From Planctomycetota bacterium (GTDB lineage: Bacteria > Planctomycetota > UBA1135): a stretch of DNA of 64,000 bases. How positions within the stretch are numbered: position 1 is the stretch's first letter; every line of letters starts with the position of its first letter. The stretch spans positions 1 to 64,000 of the forward strand of contig JAJFFB010000071.1 in the NCBI GenBank assembly GCA_021776925.1, read 5' to 3'. The translations under genes and the position numbers were made by a program. The notes below the pieces were generated by a model that was given only the letters and a program-made list of their open reading frames with translations, made no database searches and had not been told where the DNA came from. Shown here piece by piece: positions 33,758 to 42,979 of this stretch.

Positions 33758-36700
33758 CGACTGGCGCGGCGTTCGACAGCCCAGCGCGCGGCACCGCCGG
33801 GGCGCACGCGCGCGAGCCAGTCGCCGAGGTCGTGCAGAACCGAATACAGCAGTGGCACCGTCCACAGCGTGAACAAGGTGGCCAGAGCAAGGCCCCCGGA
33901 CACGCCGATGGCCAATCCCTGGAAGCTGAAACCACCGGACTGTGCCTCGGACACCGCGATCGGCAGCAGGCCGCAGATGGTGGTCAACGCGGTCATCAGC
34001 ACCGGGCGCATGCGGTCGCGCACGCCGCCGAGGATCGCCTCGCGCATGGGCGTGCCGCGCTTCTCCAATTGGATGATGCGGTCGACCAGCACGATGCCGT
34101 TGTTCACCACCACCCCGGCGAGCACGATCATGCCGACCCAGGCGAGCAGGTCGATGGGAACGCCGCTGAGCTTGAAGGCCCACTGGAAGCCGACGAAGGC
34201 GAAGGGGATCGTGATCAGCACCGAAAACGGCAGGATCAGCGAATCGAACAACAGGCCCATGAGCAGGAAGACCAGCGCGATCGACAGGGTCAGCGCGCGC
34301 TGGATGTCCTTCAGCCCGTCGTTGAATTCCTCCAGGCCGCCCTCTTGTTTCCAGTGGTAGCCGTCGGGCAGCTCGACGTCGGCCATGAACTCGCGCACCG
34401 TCTTGGCGGCGGCGCGCATGTCCTCGCTCTTGGCCTTGAGACCGATGACCTCGATGGTGCGCCCGTTGCGCCGCGTGATGTTGGCGGGCCCGCGGCCGTG
34501 GTCGAAGCTGGCGAAGGTGGACAGCGGCAGCGAGGCGCTGCCGGTCCAGATCGTCATGTCGGTCAGGTCGGAGCGGTCGGGGACGTCGGGATCGTCGTAT
34601 TCGAGGATGATCGGGATGTCGTCCTGTTCGGTCTGGAAACGCGACACCATGAAACCGCGCAGGTTCCACTCGATGTTGCCGACCATGGTCTGGCTGTTGA
34701 CGCCGACTCGTGCCATGCGTTCGCGGTCGAGGGTGACGCGGATCTCGCGCGTGGCGCGGTTGTCTTCGGCGACTTCTTCGAAGGCGCCGGAGTCCTCGGC
34801 GCGGCTGCGCAGCATGCGCGCGTATTCGTGCAGCACCGAACTGTCCGGGCCTTCGATCTGCAGGCGCAGCCACGCACCCTGGTCCTGGGTGGCACGGTCG
34901 TTGAAATCTTCGCCGAAACGGTAGGTGATGCCGGCCATCGGCGGCAGCCCCTCGGCCAGAACTTCCAGGTACTGCTTGCGCAATTCCGGACCGGGCCGGT
35001 CCTCGTGCCACAGCATGATCTGGCCAAAGGTACGGTTGAAGAACAGGCCGATGTCGGGGTTGCCGATCGCCGCGCGCAGGTCCTCGTTTTCGAGCGCGGT
35101 TTCGACCCTGCCGATCAGGGTGTGGGCTTCTTCGAGATCGTGTGCGCCCTCGATGCGCATGTTGGCTTCGACCTGGCTGCCGAGGGACAGATCCCCGGTG
35201 ACTTGCGAGCCCTGAGAAGCCAGCGACACCGAGGCCAGGAATACCCCGGCGATGGAAAAGGCGCGCAGGCGGTGATCCAGGCTCCACGAGACCAGCGCCT
35301 GCAGGCGGCGGCTGAGACGGCCGAGGAAGAAGCCCTCTTTGTGCTCGTGGCCCTTGTCCTTGCGGCTGTGGCGCCCGGTCATGCGGTAGGAGACCACCGG
35401 CACGATGACGATGGCGAGCAGCAGGGCCGCCACCAGTGATACGCACAGAGGCACGCCGATCGCCGAGGTCAGAACGCGCGCGTTCTTGTTCTCGGACATG
35501 AAGATCAGCGGCACGAACACCACCACCGTGGTGAGCGTGGCGGTGACCACCGCGAGCATGACCTCGGCGGGGCCGCGCGAACACGCCTTGCTGAGTTCTT
35601 CGCCGCGTTCGCGGCGGGAGAAGATGCTCTCGACGATGACCACCGAATTGTCGACCAGCATGCCGATCGAGACCGTAATTCCGGTCATCGTCAGGATGTT
35701 GAAGCTGCTGCCGGTGAAGTACAGCCACGCCAGCGCGATCAACACCGAGAACGGAATCGACATCGCCACCAGCAGGGTGTAGCGCAGGCGGCGCAGGAAC
35801 AGCATCAGCACGACGCACGCGATCAGGCCGCCGAGCAGCGAATCCTTGACCAGCGAGGTCAGGTTCTGGCGGATGTTCTCGCCCTGGTTCCAGAAGATCG
35901 AATACTCGAAGGCGCCGAGCAGCGGGTCTTTGGGGATCTCGACCTCGATCACGCGCTTGAGCTCTTCGCATACCTCGAAGGTGTTGGCCGAGGTCTCTTT
36001 GTTGATCGAGAATCCAACCGCAAACACGCCGTTGAACTTGAAGTAGTTGTCGGGTGCCGAGCGCACCAGCTCGACGCGGCCGATGTCGCGCAGCAACAAG
36101 CCGGGCCGTACCGGGAACTGGCGGATCTCTTCGAGCGAAGTGAAGCGCGAATCCACGCGCACGATGAAACGACCGCCGGCCTGGTCGAGGTCACCGACTG
36201 GAGCCGACAGGTTGTCGCCCTGCAGGCGGGCGACCAGGCCGCCGATGTCGACGCGGTTGGCGATCACCTGGTCCTCGTCGAGCAGGATGCGCACCGAGCT
36301 GGGCAGCAGTCCGTCGGCGTTGACCGCGGCGACGCCGTCGACGGCTTCGAGGCGCGGCAGCAGCACGTTGCTGAGCATGTCCTGGGCGCGGTCGAAGTCG
36401 AATTCGGGGTAGCGCACCCCGACCCACATGATCGGGATGTCGCTCGACTGGAAGCGGCGGATGGTGACGCGGTCGGCGTCGCGCGGCAGCCGCGGACGCA
36501 CCCGCTCGACGCGGTCGGCGACCTCGGCGTGGGCCTGGTCCATGTCGGCGTCGCCGGGAAATTCGAGCACCAGGAAGGCCGAGCCCGGAGCAGCCACCGC
36601 CAGGGTTTCCTGGACCCCGGTGAGGGTGCGCAATTCGTCTTCCAGCGGCCGCACCACGCGCTCTTCGACCTCGGCCGGGTTGGCGCCCGGCCACGGCGCC

Positions 36701-36870
36701 TGCACCACGATGTTGGAGCCGGCCAGATCGGAGGGGAACATCTCGATCGGGATGCGCAGCGCCGCGATCACCGCCGCGCCGGCCAGCGCCAGGGTCAGCA
36801 TGAGGACTGCCACCGGACGCCTGATCAGACGGCGGAAGAAGGAGTGCAGTCCGGCGTGCGGCTCAGTCAT
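33754..36870 (-). CDS. RND efflux permease (HAE1/AcrB-type), second in operon
   Basis: A 1038-residue proton-driven RND transporter of normal length. Membrane helix 1 (about 17-36) is followed by the first porter domain, six helices from about 340, a second porter domain and six more helices. TM4 carries the family motif GITVSIGMLVDNSVVIVES, with the proton-relay Asp but Asn where AcrB has a second Asp. IPFSVLIALAWLYF and LAWVGMIVLAGVVVNNGIVLVDRI are further RND landmarks. Its ATG overlaps the end of the preceding permease gene by 8 bases. The two permeases share one adaptor, as in MdtABC systems, and may form a hetero-trimer. No outer-membrane TolC-like gene is present. The substrate cannot be told from sequence. 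Confidence 0.93.
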   Translation of the reverse strand: MTEPHAGLHSFFRRLIRRPVAVLMLTLALAGAAVIAALRIPIEMFPSDLAGSNIVVQAPWPGANPAEVEERVVRPLEDELRTLTGVQETLAVAAPGSAFLVLEFPGDADMDQAHAEVADRVERVRPRLPRDADRVTIRRFQSSDIPIMWVGVRYPEFDFDRAQDMLSNVLLPRLEAVDGVAAVNADGLLPSSVRILLDEDQVIANRVDIGGLVARLQGDNLSAPVGDLDQAGGRFIVRVDSRFTSLEEIRQFPVRPGLLLRDIGRVELVRSAPDNYFKFNGVFAVGFSINKETSANTFEVCEELKRVIEVEIPKDPLLGAFEYSIFWNQGENIRQNLTSLVKDSLLGGLIACVVLMLFLRRLRYTLLVAMSIPFSVLIALAWLYFTGSSFNILTMTGITVSIGMLVDNSVVIVESIFSRRERGEELSKACSRGPAEVMLAVVTATLTTVVVFVPLIFMSENKNARVLTSAIGVPLCVSLVAALLLAIVIVPVVSYRMTGRHSRKDKGHEHKEGFFLGRLSRRLQALVSWSLDHRLRAFSIAGVFLASVSLASQGSQVTGDLSLGSQVEANMRIEGAHDLEEAHTLIGRVETALENEDLRAAIGNPDIGLFFNRTFGQIMLWHEDRPGPELRKQYLEVLAEGLPPMAGITYRFGEDFNDRATQDQGAWLRLQIEGPDSSVLHEYARMLRSRAEDSGAFEEVAEDNRATREIRVTLDRERMARVGVNSQTMVGNIEWNLRGFMVSRFQTEQDDIPIILEYDDPDVPDRSDLTDMTIWTGSASLPLSTFASFDHGRGPANITRRNGRTIEVIGLKAKSEDMRAAAKTVREFMADVELPDGYHWKQEGGLEEFNDGLKDIQRALTLSIALVFLLMGLLFDSLILPFSVLITIPFAFVGFQWAFKLSGVPIDLLAWVGMIVLAGVVVNNGIVLVDRIIQLEKRGTPMREAILGGVRDRMRPVLMTALTTICGLLPIAVSEAQSGGFSFQGLAIGVSGGLALATLFTLWTVPLLYSVLHDLGDWLARVRPGGAARWAVERRASR

Positions 36871-39800
36871 GGCGTTGGAAGCGGGCGAGGACGCGGTAAC
36901 CGGTCGGAATCACCACCAGGGTGAGGATGGTGGAGGTGATCAGGCCGGCGATCACCACCAGCGCCATCGGCGCACGCAGTTCGGTGCCTTCGGCGGCGCC
37001 TACGCTGCCCAGGCCAGGGAGGCCGACCAGCCAGCCGGTCAGCGGCAGCATGCCCAGCACCGTGGTCACGGTGGTCATCAGGATCGGGCGCAGGCGCGCG
37101 TTGCCGGCCTCGAGGATGGCGGCGTCGACCTCCATGCCGGAGTTGCGGTTGCGGTTGATGCGGTCGACCAGCACGATCGCGTTGTTGACCACGATTCCGG
37201 CCAGCACCACCGCGCCGAGCAGCACCACGATCGACAGCGGCGTGCCGGTCAGCGACAAGGCCAGCACCGCGCCGACCGCAGCCAAGGGCACCGAGAACAT
37301 GATCAGTAAGGGTTGCAGCAGCGATTCGAACTGCGCCGCCATCACCGCGTAGACCAGGAACACCGCCAGCAGCAGGGCAAAGCTGAGCGAGTCCAAGGCT
37401 GCGTCCATTTCGGTGGTCTGGCCGCCGAGGCGCACCAGAGTGGCGTCGTCAGGCGGCAGTTCGTCGAGCGCCTTGCGGATCGCGTCGGCGGTGGCCCCAA
37501 GATCGAAACCGGCCAGCGAGGCGGTCAGTACCGCGGCACGGCGCCCGCCGATGTGGCGGATCTCGCTCGGTCCGTCGGCGATTTCCATGGTCGACACCGC
37601 GGCCAGGGTCAGCGGTCGTTCGGCGCCAGGATTGACCGGCAGGTCGTGCAGCTGGTCGACGCGGTTCATCGACGCCGGGTCGGCGCGCACGCGGATGTCG
37701 ATGCGCTCGTCCTGCCCGGGGAAGGTCGACGAGACCTCGCCCTCGACCGCCAGACGCAGGCGGTTGGCGACCTGGGCGACGGTCAGGCCGTGGCGCGCCA
37801 GCTGGTCGCGGTCGAGGGTGATGCGCACCTCGGGATTGCCGCGCCGCAGCGAAGTGCGCAGATCGGCGATGCCGTCGAGCGCGGCGATGCGCTGCTGCAC
37901 CAGGCGTGCGGTCTCTTCGATGCGCTTCAGGTCGTCGCCGATCAATTCGATTTCGACCGGAGCATTGAGCGCCAGCAGCGTCGGCCGGCGCAGGTTGTAG
38001 CGCGCCAACGCCGGCTCGCCGTCGAGCAGGTGGCGGATCCCAGCCTCGACCTCGCCCTCGAGCTGGCGCGCGTTGTCGCCGTCCGCGGTGCGCACCAGGA
38101 TGCGCGAGGTGTGCGGGCCCTCTTCTTCGGTGGAGATCGAGTCGCGGTCGGAACCCGACGCCACCGCCGATTCCACTACTCCCGGAAGCGCGCGAATCTG
38201 CTGTTCGAGGTCCAGGGCGAGGCGGTCGGTCTTCTCCAGTGGGTAGCCGGCGGGGAAGAACAGCTCGGCGGTGATCTCGCCTTGCAGCACCTCGGGCAGC
38301 AGTTCGCGGCCCAGGGTGCGCGCGGTCTGCGCGGTCTGCCAGGCGGCCAGCACCACCACCACCAGGACTACCAGCGGCGCGCGCAGAGCACCTTTGAGCA
38401 CCCGCGGATAGACCTTTTGCATGCTGCCGACTACGGCGTTTACCGCCAGACCAAAGGGCAGCATCAGCAAGTGGAACAGCGCCAGCAGCAAGCCCAGCAT
38501 CAGGCGCAGGACGAAGACCAGCACGCCGATCAGATCGCCGACCAGCAGCACCACCAGATTGAGCAGGAACTCACCCCAGCTCCACAGGAAGGGCAGCATG
38601 GTGACCACTCCGAGGAAGCCGTACAGAGTGGAACGCTGGGCAATGTCGTCGGGCAGTGGGTTGACGCCTTGGCTGCCGCTTTTCTTGAAACGCGCGATTT
38701 CTTCGGCCCACGGCGCCAGCATCGCCTGGGACTGCTGCATCAGGTACATCGCCACCATCAGGCTGGCGGCGCCGACCAGCAGCATCCACCAGCGCGGACG
38801 CTTGAGGCCCTTGCGCGTGCGCAGGTTCTGGAACAGGCCGCCGAAATGTTCGCGCACGCTGGTCGAGCGTTGTTCTCCGGCAACGCCGAGCTGGGCGCGG
38901 GCGGCCAGACCGGGGATGAAGAACAGCGCCACCGCCAGCGAGATCAGCAGCGACGAGACCACCGTCAGCGCCTGGTCTCCGAAGGTCTGACCGGCCACCC
39001 CTTCGACAAAAATGATCGGCGCAAACACCGCGATGGTGGTCAGGGTCGACGCGGTGACCGCGCCGCCGACTTCGCGCACGCCGCGGATGGCGGCGTTGAC
39101 CGGCGTGTCGCCCTCTTCACGACAGCGTGTGATCGATTCCAGCACGACGATGGTGTTGTCGACCAGCATGCCGATGCCCAGCGCCAGGCCGCCGAGCGAC
39201 ATCACGTTGAGAGTGACGCCGGCGCCATACATGGCGCCGAAAGCGGCGATCACCGAGATCGGCACCGACAGTCCGATGATCACGGTCACGGCGAAGCGGC
39301 GCAGGAATAGGAAACACACCAGCACCGCAAAAATGCCGCCCACGGCCGCAGCGCTGCGCACTTCCGAGATCGCGCCGCTGACGAATTGGGACTGGTCGGA
39401 GAGCAGGGTCAGACGCACGTCGGCGGGCAGCTTTTCCTGCACCGTCGGTACGCGCCGCGGCTTGCCGTCCTGGCCCGCAGCGGAGTCGGCCTCGCCTGAG
39501 CCAGCAGCGACGACTGCGGCGGCGGCCGCGCGCCCGGTCGGCGCGAACAGCTTGCGTTTGACCTCTTCGGCGACCGCGACGATGTTGGCGCCGGCTTCGC
39601 GATAGATCTGCACCTCGACCGCTTCGTCGCCGCCGACGCGCAGCACCACGTCGCGGTCCTTGTGGGTGCGCACCACGGTGGCCAGATCGCGCAGCTTGAT
39701 GGTGGCGCCGTTGCGGCTGAGGATCGGCAGATCCTCGATCTGTTCGAGGGTGCGGAACTCGTTGAGCGTGCGTACCACGTATTCGGTGGCACCCTCTTCC

Positions 39801-40486
39801 AGCGTGCCGCCGGGCACGTTGAGGTTTTCCTCGGCCAGCCGCTGACGGATCAGATCGCTGTCGATGCGGAAGCTGGCCAGGCGCTGTGGGTCGACGCGCA
39901 CCTGGATCTCGTCTTCGAGGCCGCCGCGCACGCGCACCGAGGCGACGCCGGGCTGCCCTTCCAGTTCGCGTTCGATCTCTTGTTCAGCGAGGTCGCGCAG
40001 GCGCACCAGGTCGTCGCCGCCGGACACCGCGATGCGCAGCACCGGGTCGAGACTGGGGTCGTAGCGCAGGATCAGCGGCCGTTCGACCCCCTGGGACAGG
40101 AACACGCGATCGATGCGTTCGCGCACGTCCTGCACCAGGAAGGGCAGGTTGGAACCCCACTCGAACTCCATCAGGATCTCGGACACCTCGGCGCGCGAAC
40201 TCGAGCGGATGCGCACCAGGCTGCCGACCGTCGACAGCAGGTCTTCGAGTTTCTCGGTGACGCGTTCCTCGACGTCTTCGGGCGCCGCACCGGGGTACAG
40301 CGTGCGCACCGTCAGCGAGGGATAATCGATCGCTGGCAACAGGTCGACCGGCAGCTTCGACAGCGAAACCATGCCGAAGACCACCGCGGCCAGCACCACC
40401 ATCAGCATGCCCACCGGGCGGCGTACGCCGTAGCCGAGGATGCCGCCTTGAGGGTCGGCGGCGGGGGGTGGGGAGTCAGGTTTCAA
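36863..40486 (-). CDS. RND efflux permease with extra membrane insertion, first in operon
   Basis: A 1207-residue RND transporter, about 170 residues longer than AcrB. It starts at TTG 40486, 12 bases after the adaptor gene. It has standard landmarks: KLPVDLLPAIDYPSLTV after TM1, TM4 GGLALGIGMLVDNTIVVLES, and LLGAVVLAGIVVNNAIVLVDRI in the second half. A low-complexity Ala/Gly stretch (about 318-345) interrupts the first porter domain. Between the first six helices and the second porter domain lie about 170 extra residues (around 560-740). They include WWMLLVGAASLMVAMYLM, a soluble stretch and at least two further long hydrophobic segments rich in Leu and Val. Standard RND proteins link these parts with a short helix. 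The extra helices may bind a small partner or the neighbouring permease. Confidence 0.92.
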   Translation of the reverse strand: MKPDSPPPAADPQGGILGYGVRRPVGMLMVVLAAVVFGMVSLSKLPVDLLPAIDYPSLTVRTLYPGAAPEDVEERVTEKLEDLLSTVGSLVRIRSSSRAEVSEILMEFEWGSNLPFLVQDVRERIDRVFLSQGVERPLILRYDPSLDPVLRIAVSGGDDLVRLRDLAEQEIERELEGQPGVASVRVRGGLEDEIQVRVDPQRLASFRIDSDLIRQRLAEENLNVPGGTLEEGATEYVVRTLNEFRTLEQIEDLPILSRNGATIKLRDLATVVRTHKDRDVVLRVGGDEAVEVQIYREAGANIVAVAEEVKRKLFAPTGRAAAAAVVAAGSGEADSAAGQDGKPRRVPTVQEKLPADVRLTLLSDQSQFVSGAISEVRSAAAVGGIFAVLVCFLFLRRFAVTVIIGLSVPISVIAAFGAMYGAGVTLNVMSLGGLALGIGMLVDNTIVVLESITRCREEGDTPVNAAIRGVREVGGAVTASTLTTIAVFAPIIFVEGVAGQTFGDQALTVVSSLLISLAVALFFIPGLAARAQLGVAGEQRSTSVREHFGGLFQNLRTRKGLKRPRWWMLLVGAASLMVAMYLMQQSQAMLAPWAEEIARFKKSGSQGVNPLPDDIAQRSTLYGFLGVVTMLPFLWSWGEFLLNLVVLLVGDLIGVLVFVLRLMLGLLLALFHLLMLPFGLAVNAVVGSMQKVYPRVLKGALRAPLVVLVVVVLAAWQTAQTARTLGRELLPEVLQGEITAELFFPAGYPLEKTDRLALDLEQQIRALPGVVESAVASGSDRDSISTEEEGPHTSRILVRTADGDNARQLEGEVEAGIRHLLDGEPALARYNLRRPTLLALNAPVEIELIGDDLKRIEETARLVQQRIAALDGIADLRTSLRRGNPEVRITLDRDQLARHGLTVAQVANRLRLAVEGEVSSTFPGQDERIDIRVRADPASMNRVDQLHDLPVNPGAERPLTLAAVSTMEIADGPSEIRHIGGRRAAVLTASLAGFDLGATADAIRKALDELPPDDATLVRLGGQTTEMDAALDSLSFALLLAVFLVYAVMAAQFESLLQPLLIMFSVPLAAVGAVLALSLTGTPLSIVVLLGAVVLAGIVVNNAIVLVDRINRNRNSGMEVDAAILEAGNARLRPILMTTVTTVLGMLPLTGWLVGLPGLGSVGAAEGTELRAPMALVVIAGLITSTILTLVVIPTGYRVLARFQRHD

Positions 40487-40498
40487 GCGCTCTCCCCT

Positions 40499-41668
40499 TT
40501 ACTGCTCGAGGATCTCGATCTTGTCATCAGCCTCGAGGCGGTCCTGCCCGGTGACCACCACGCGGTCGTCGCCGCGGAGCACCTCGCCGAGCGCCTGCAT
40601 ATGAGTGGGGCTTTCGAAACCCGGCTCGAACTCGACTTCCTCGACGCCGTCGCCGCGCACGACGAAAACCCGCGGCAGTCCGCCTTCGAGGATCAGCGCG
40701 TCCTTGGGCACCAACAATGCCCCCTCGCGCGCTTCCAATTCAATCTCCAGACGCAGCAGCAGACCGGTGGGAATAGCGCGGCGTTCGCTGCGATCGAGGA
40801 TCGCGGTCACCTTTACCGTGCCGCTTTCGGCGTCGACTACCGGGGCGATGCGCTCGATGGTGCCGGTGATCGTGTCGCTGGGATAGGCTTCGGCGGTTGC
40901 GGTCAGTGACTGGCCGACGCGCAGCGATTCGAGTTCGCGTTGCGGACGGTAGAAGACCACGCGCGGGTGATCGAGGTCGGTGATCTCGAAGGCGCGCTGG
41001 CCGAGGGTGGTCATGTCGCCGACCGAAATATCGCGCGCGGTGATGGTGCCGTCGATCGGGGCTAGCAGGGTGCAGCGGGCAAGATCGATCTCGGCGCGGT
41101 CGAGCGCGACCTCGGCCGAGGCGGCGGCGGTGGTCGCCGTGGCCAGGGCCTGTTTGGATGTGTCCAGATCGCGATCCGATAGCAGCGAGGTGCCGTCGGA
41201 GCGCTCGGCCAGGGCGAGGTTGCGCTGGTAGTCGTTGTCGGCGCGCGCCTCTTCGTTGTTGGCTTCGGCCAGCCGTACATTGGCCTCGTCGACGGCGAGC
41301 TGTGCCAGGCTTTTGCGCAGTTCGGCCAGCGGCTGGCCCTTGGTCACGCGCATGCCCTCTTCGACCATCACCGAGAGGACCGGTTCGGCGCGTTCCGGGA
41401 CCACGTTGACGACGTCGAGGGATTCGACGTTGGCCACCGCGTCGATGGTCAGGCGCACCGTGTCGACCAGGATCGGCGCCACGCGCACGCGCACCGCGGG
41501 CTGGTCCTCGGCCTCGGGGGTTTCTTGCAGCGCGGCCTCGGTCGCGGCGCCGCCGCCGTTCACGTCGTCGGTGGCGGATCCGGGATCCTGGGTGGTCGCG
41601 GCCTGCGGGCGCCCGCAGCCTGGAAGCAGGACCAGGGCCGTGGCGAGGAGCAAAAGGGGGAGTTGCAT
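40499..41668 (-). CDS. RND periplasmic adaptor (membrane fusion) lipoprotein
   Basis: A 389-residue adaptor. The leader MQLPLLLLATALVLLPGC has a lipobox (Cys18), so it is lipid-anchored. After an acidic linker come the split lipoyl domain (SVMVEEGMRVTKGQPLAELRK and CTLLAPIDGTITARDISVGD), an alpha-hairpin (about 150-215), a beta-barrel and a membrane-proximal domain (EGALLVPKDALILEGG). It connects the two RND permeases to an outer-membrane channel that lies elsewhere. The ATG at 41668 gives the lipoprotein signal; the frame is open far upstream through moeA but without coding sense. It is divergent from moeA across 78 bases that hold a perfect palindrome. Confidence 0.93.
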   Translation of the reverse strand: MQLPLLLLATALVLLPGCGRPQAATTQDPGSATDDVNGGGAATEAALQETPEAEDQPAVRVRVAPILVDTVRLTIDAVANVESLDVVNVVPERAEPVLSVMVEEGMRVTKGQPLAELRKSLAQLAVDEANVRLAEANNEEARADNDYQRNLALAERSDGTSLLSDRDLDTSKQALATATTAAASAEVALDRAEIDLARCTLLAPIDGTITARDISVGDMTTLGQRAFEITDLDHPRVVFYRPQRELESLRVGQSLTATAEAYPSDTITGTIERIAPVVDAESGTVKVTAILDRSERRAIPTGLLLRLEIELEAREGALLVPKDALILEGGLPRVFVVRGDGVEEVEFEPGFESPTHMQALGEVLRGDDRVVVTGQDRLEADDKIEILEQ

Positions 41669-41697
41669 CGGGCTGATGTACGGGTCAGTGGCGGGCG

Positions 41698-41723
41698 TAT
41701 TATGGCTTTCCGCGGTCGCGGAA
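41698..41723. promoter_or_regulatory. Divergent promoter region with perfect palindrome
   Basis: Between the efflux adaptor and moeA, TATTAT (41698-41703, plus strand; its complement gives a -10-like CATAAT for the other direction) is followed by a perfect inverted repeat TTCCGCGGTCGCGGAA at 41708-41723. The repeat lies where a repressor would cover the start of the moeA transcript and the upstream side of the efflux promoter. Operator function is inferred. Confidence 0.45.
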
Positions 41724-41746
41724 CTCCTTTCCTTCAGAAGCCTTCC

Positions 41747-42979
41747 ATGAATTCCGAGATTTGTGACACGGCCCACCGCGGGCGTCCGTTGGTGGATCTC
41801 GCCGAGGCTCTGGCCATTCTGCTGCAGGCGGCCCCCAATACAGGGCCAACGGCGGAATCGGTGCCGCTGACGGAAGCGCGCGGCCGCGTCCTGGCGCAGG
41901 CGGTGGCTCTTGACCGGATGGAACCGCCGGTGCCGCGCTCGGCCATGGATGGCTACGCGATTCGTAGCGCCGACGGGACGCAGCCGCGCGAAATCCTGGC
42001 CACGGTCTATGCCGGCACCGCCGAAGCCCCGCCGCTGGGGCGCGGCCAGGCGGTGGCGGTGATGACCGGCGGCACCGTCGCCGCCGGTGCCGATGCGGTG
42101 GTGCCGGTGGAACGCACCCACCTGGAGGACGGGCGGCTGCTCATCGATGGCGAGGTCCGCAGCGGCCAGCACGTCCGCCTGGCCGGCGAAATGGGGGCTG
42201 CCGGGCGCGTCATCCTCGAACCCGGTCGGCGCCTGGCGCCGCACGATCTCGCCGCGATTGCCGGCTGTGGCGTCGATCCACTGCAGGTCTGCAGTCGTCC
42301 GCGCGTCGCGGTGTGGTCGAGCGGTGACGAGGTGGTGTCGTGGCAGGAGCCGCCCGCTGCGCACCAGGTGCGCGACAGCAACCGCCTCGGGGTGGCGCAA
42401 CGCATGCAAATGGGGGGGGGCGAGGTGGTGCTCGAAGGGCGCGTCGCCGACCGGCCCGAGGAACTGCGCCAACGCGTCAGCGAAGCGCTGGACTGCGCCG
42501 ATCTGGTGCTCACCATCGGCGGCGTCAGCATGGGCGAAAAGGACCACCTTCCTGGAGTCTTCGAGGCCCTTGGAGTCGAGTGCTTATTCCACGGAGTTGC
42601 GGTGCAGCCGGGCAAACCGGTGTGGGCGGGGCAGCGCGACGGCCGCTTGGTGCTCGGGCTGCCCGGCAATCCGGTGTCGGCCATGGTGGTGCTGGCCCTG
42701 CTCGGCCAACCCCTGCTCGACCGCCTGTGCGGATGTCCTCCGGTGGAGCCGCCGTTGACCTACCTTCCTTGCCGCGTCGGGGCCGCCGCGCGGGCGCGCA
42801 AACGCGAGCGCTATCTGCCGGCCGTGCTGCACCGCGACGGCGCCGACGTGGTGGTGACGCCGTGCCACGAGGTGGGCTCCGGCGACTGGACCTCGCTCGC
42901 CGGCGCCGAGGTGCTGCTGCGCATTCCATCCGGTGGCCGTTACGCCGCCGGCGATCCGGCCGAGTACCTGCGCCTGTGA
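41747..42979 (+). CDS. moeA: MoeA, molybdopterin molybdotransferase
   Basis: A 410-residue MoeA, which inserts molybdate into adenylylated molybdopterin. Landmarks: VPRSAMDGYAI, AVMTGGTVAAGADAVVPVE, the conserved VRDSNRL, and LTIGGVSMGEKDHLP with VQPGKPVWAG and LPGNPVSAMVV in the MoaB-like domain. The C-terminal domain (about 330-410) is a short beta barrel. The ATG at 41747 gives a normal-length N-terminus. A run of nine G (42412-42420) encodes the second and third Gly of a Met-Gly-Gly-Gly stretch. The stop overlaps the GTG of lnt. No other molybdenum-cofactor gene is nearby, so this pairing is unusual. Confidence 0.94.
   Translation: MNSEICDTAHRGRPLVDLAEALAILLQAAPNTGPTAESVPLTEARGRVLAQAVALDRMEPPVPRSAMDGYAIRSADGTQPREILATVYAGTAEAPPLGRGQAVAVMTGGTVAAGADAVVPVERTHLEDGRLLIDGEVRSGQHVRLAGEMGAAGRVILEPGRRLAPHDLAAIAGCGVDPLQVCSRPRVAVWSSGDEVVSWQEPPAAHQVRDSNRLGVAQRMQMGGGEVVLEGRVADRPEELRQRVSEALDCADLVLTIGGVSMGEKDHLPGVFEALGVECLFHGVAVQPGKPVWAGQRDGRLVLGLPGNPVSAMVVLALLGQPLLDRLCGCPPVEPPLTYLPCRVGAAARARKRERYLPAVLHRDGADVVVTPCHEVGSGDWTSLAGAEVLLRIPSGGRYAAGDPAEYLRL

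Noticed and set aside
33596-35971. Extension of RibH into an 964-residue protein
   Set aside because: The extra part is an Arg/Pro-rich alternative frame of the RND permease gene and reads through the dispersed repeat.
41669-42547. Extension of the RND adaptor through moeA
   Set aside because: It lies antisense to a firmly identified moeA and would bury the lipoprotein signal at residue 294.
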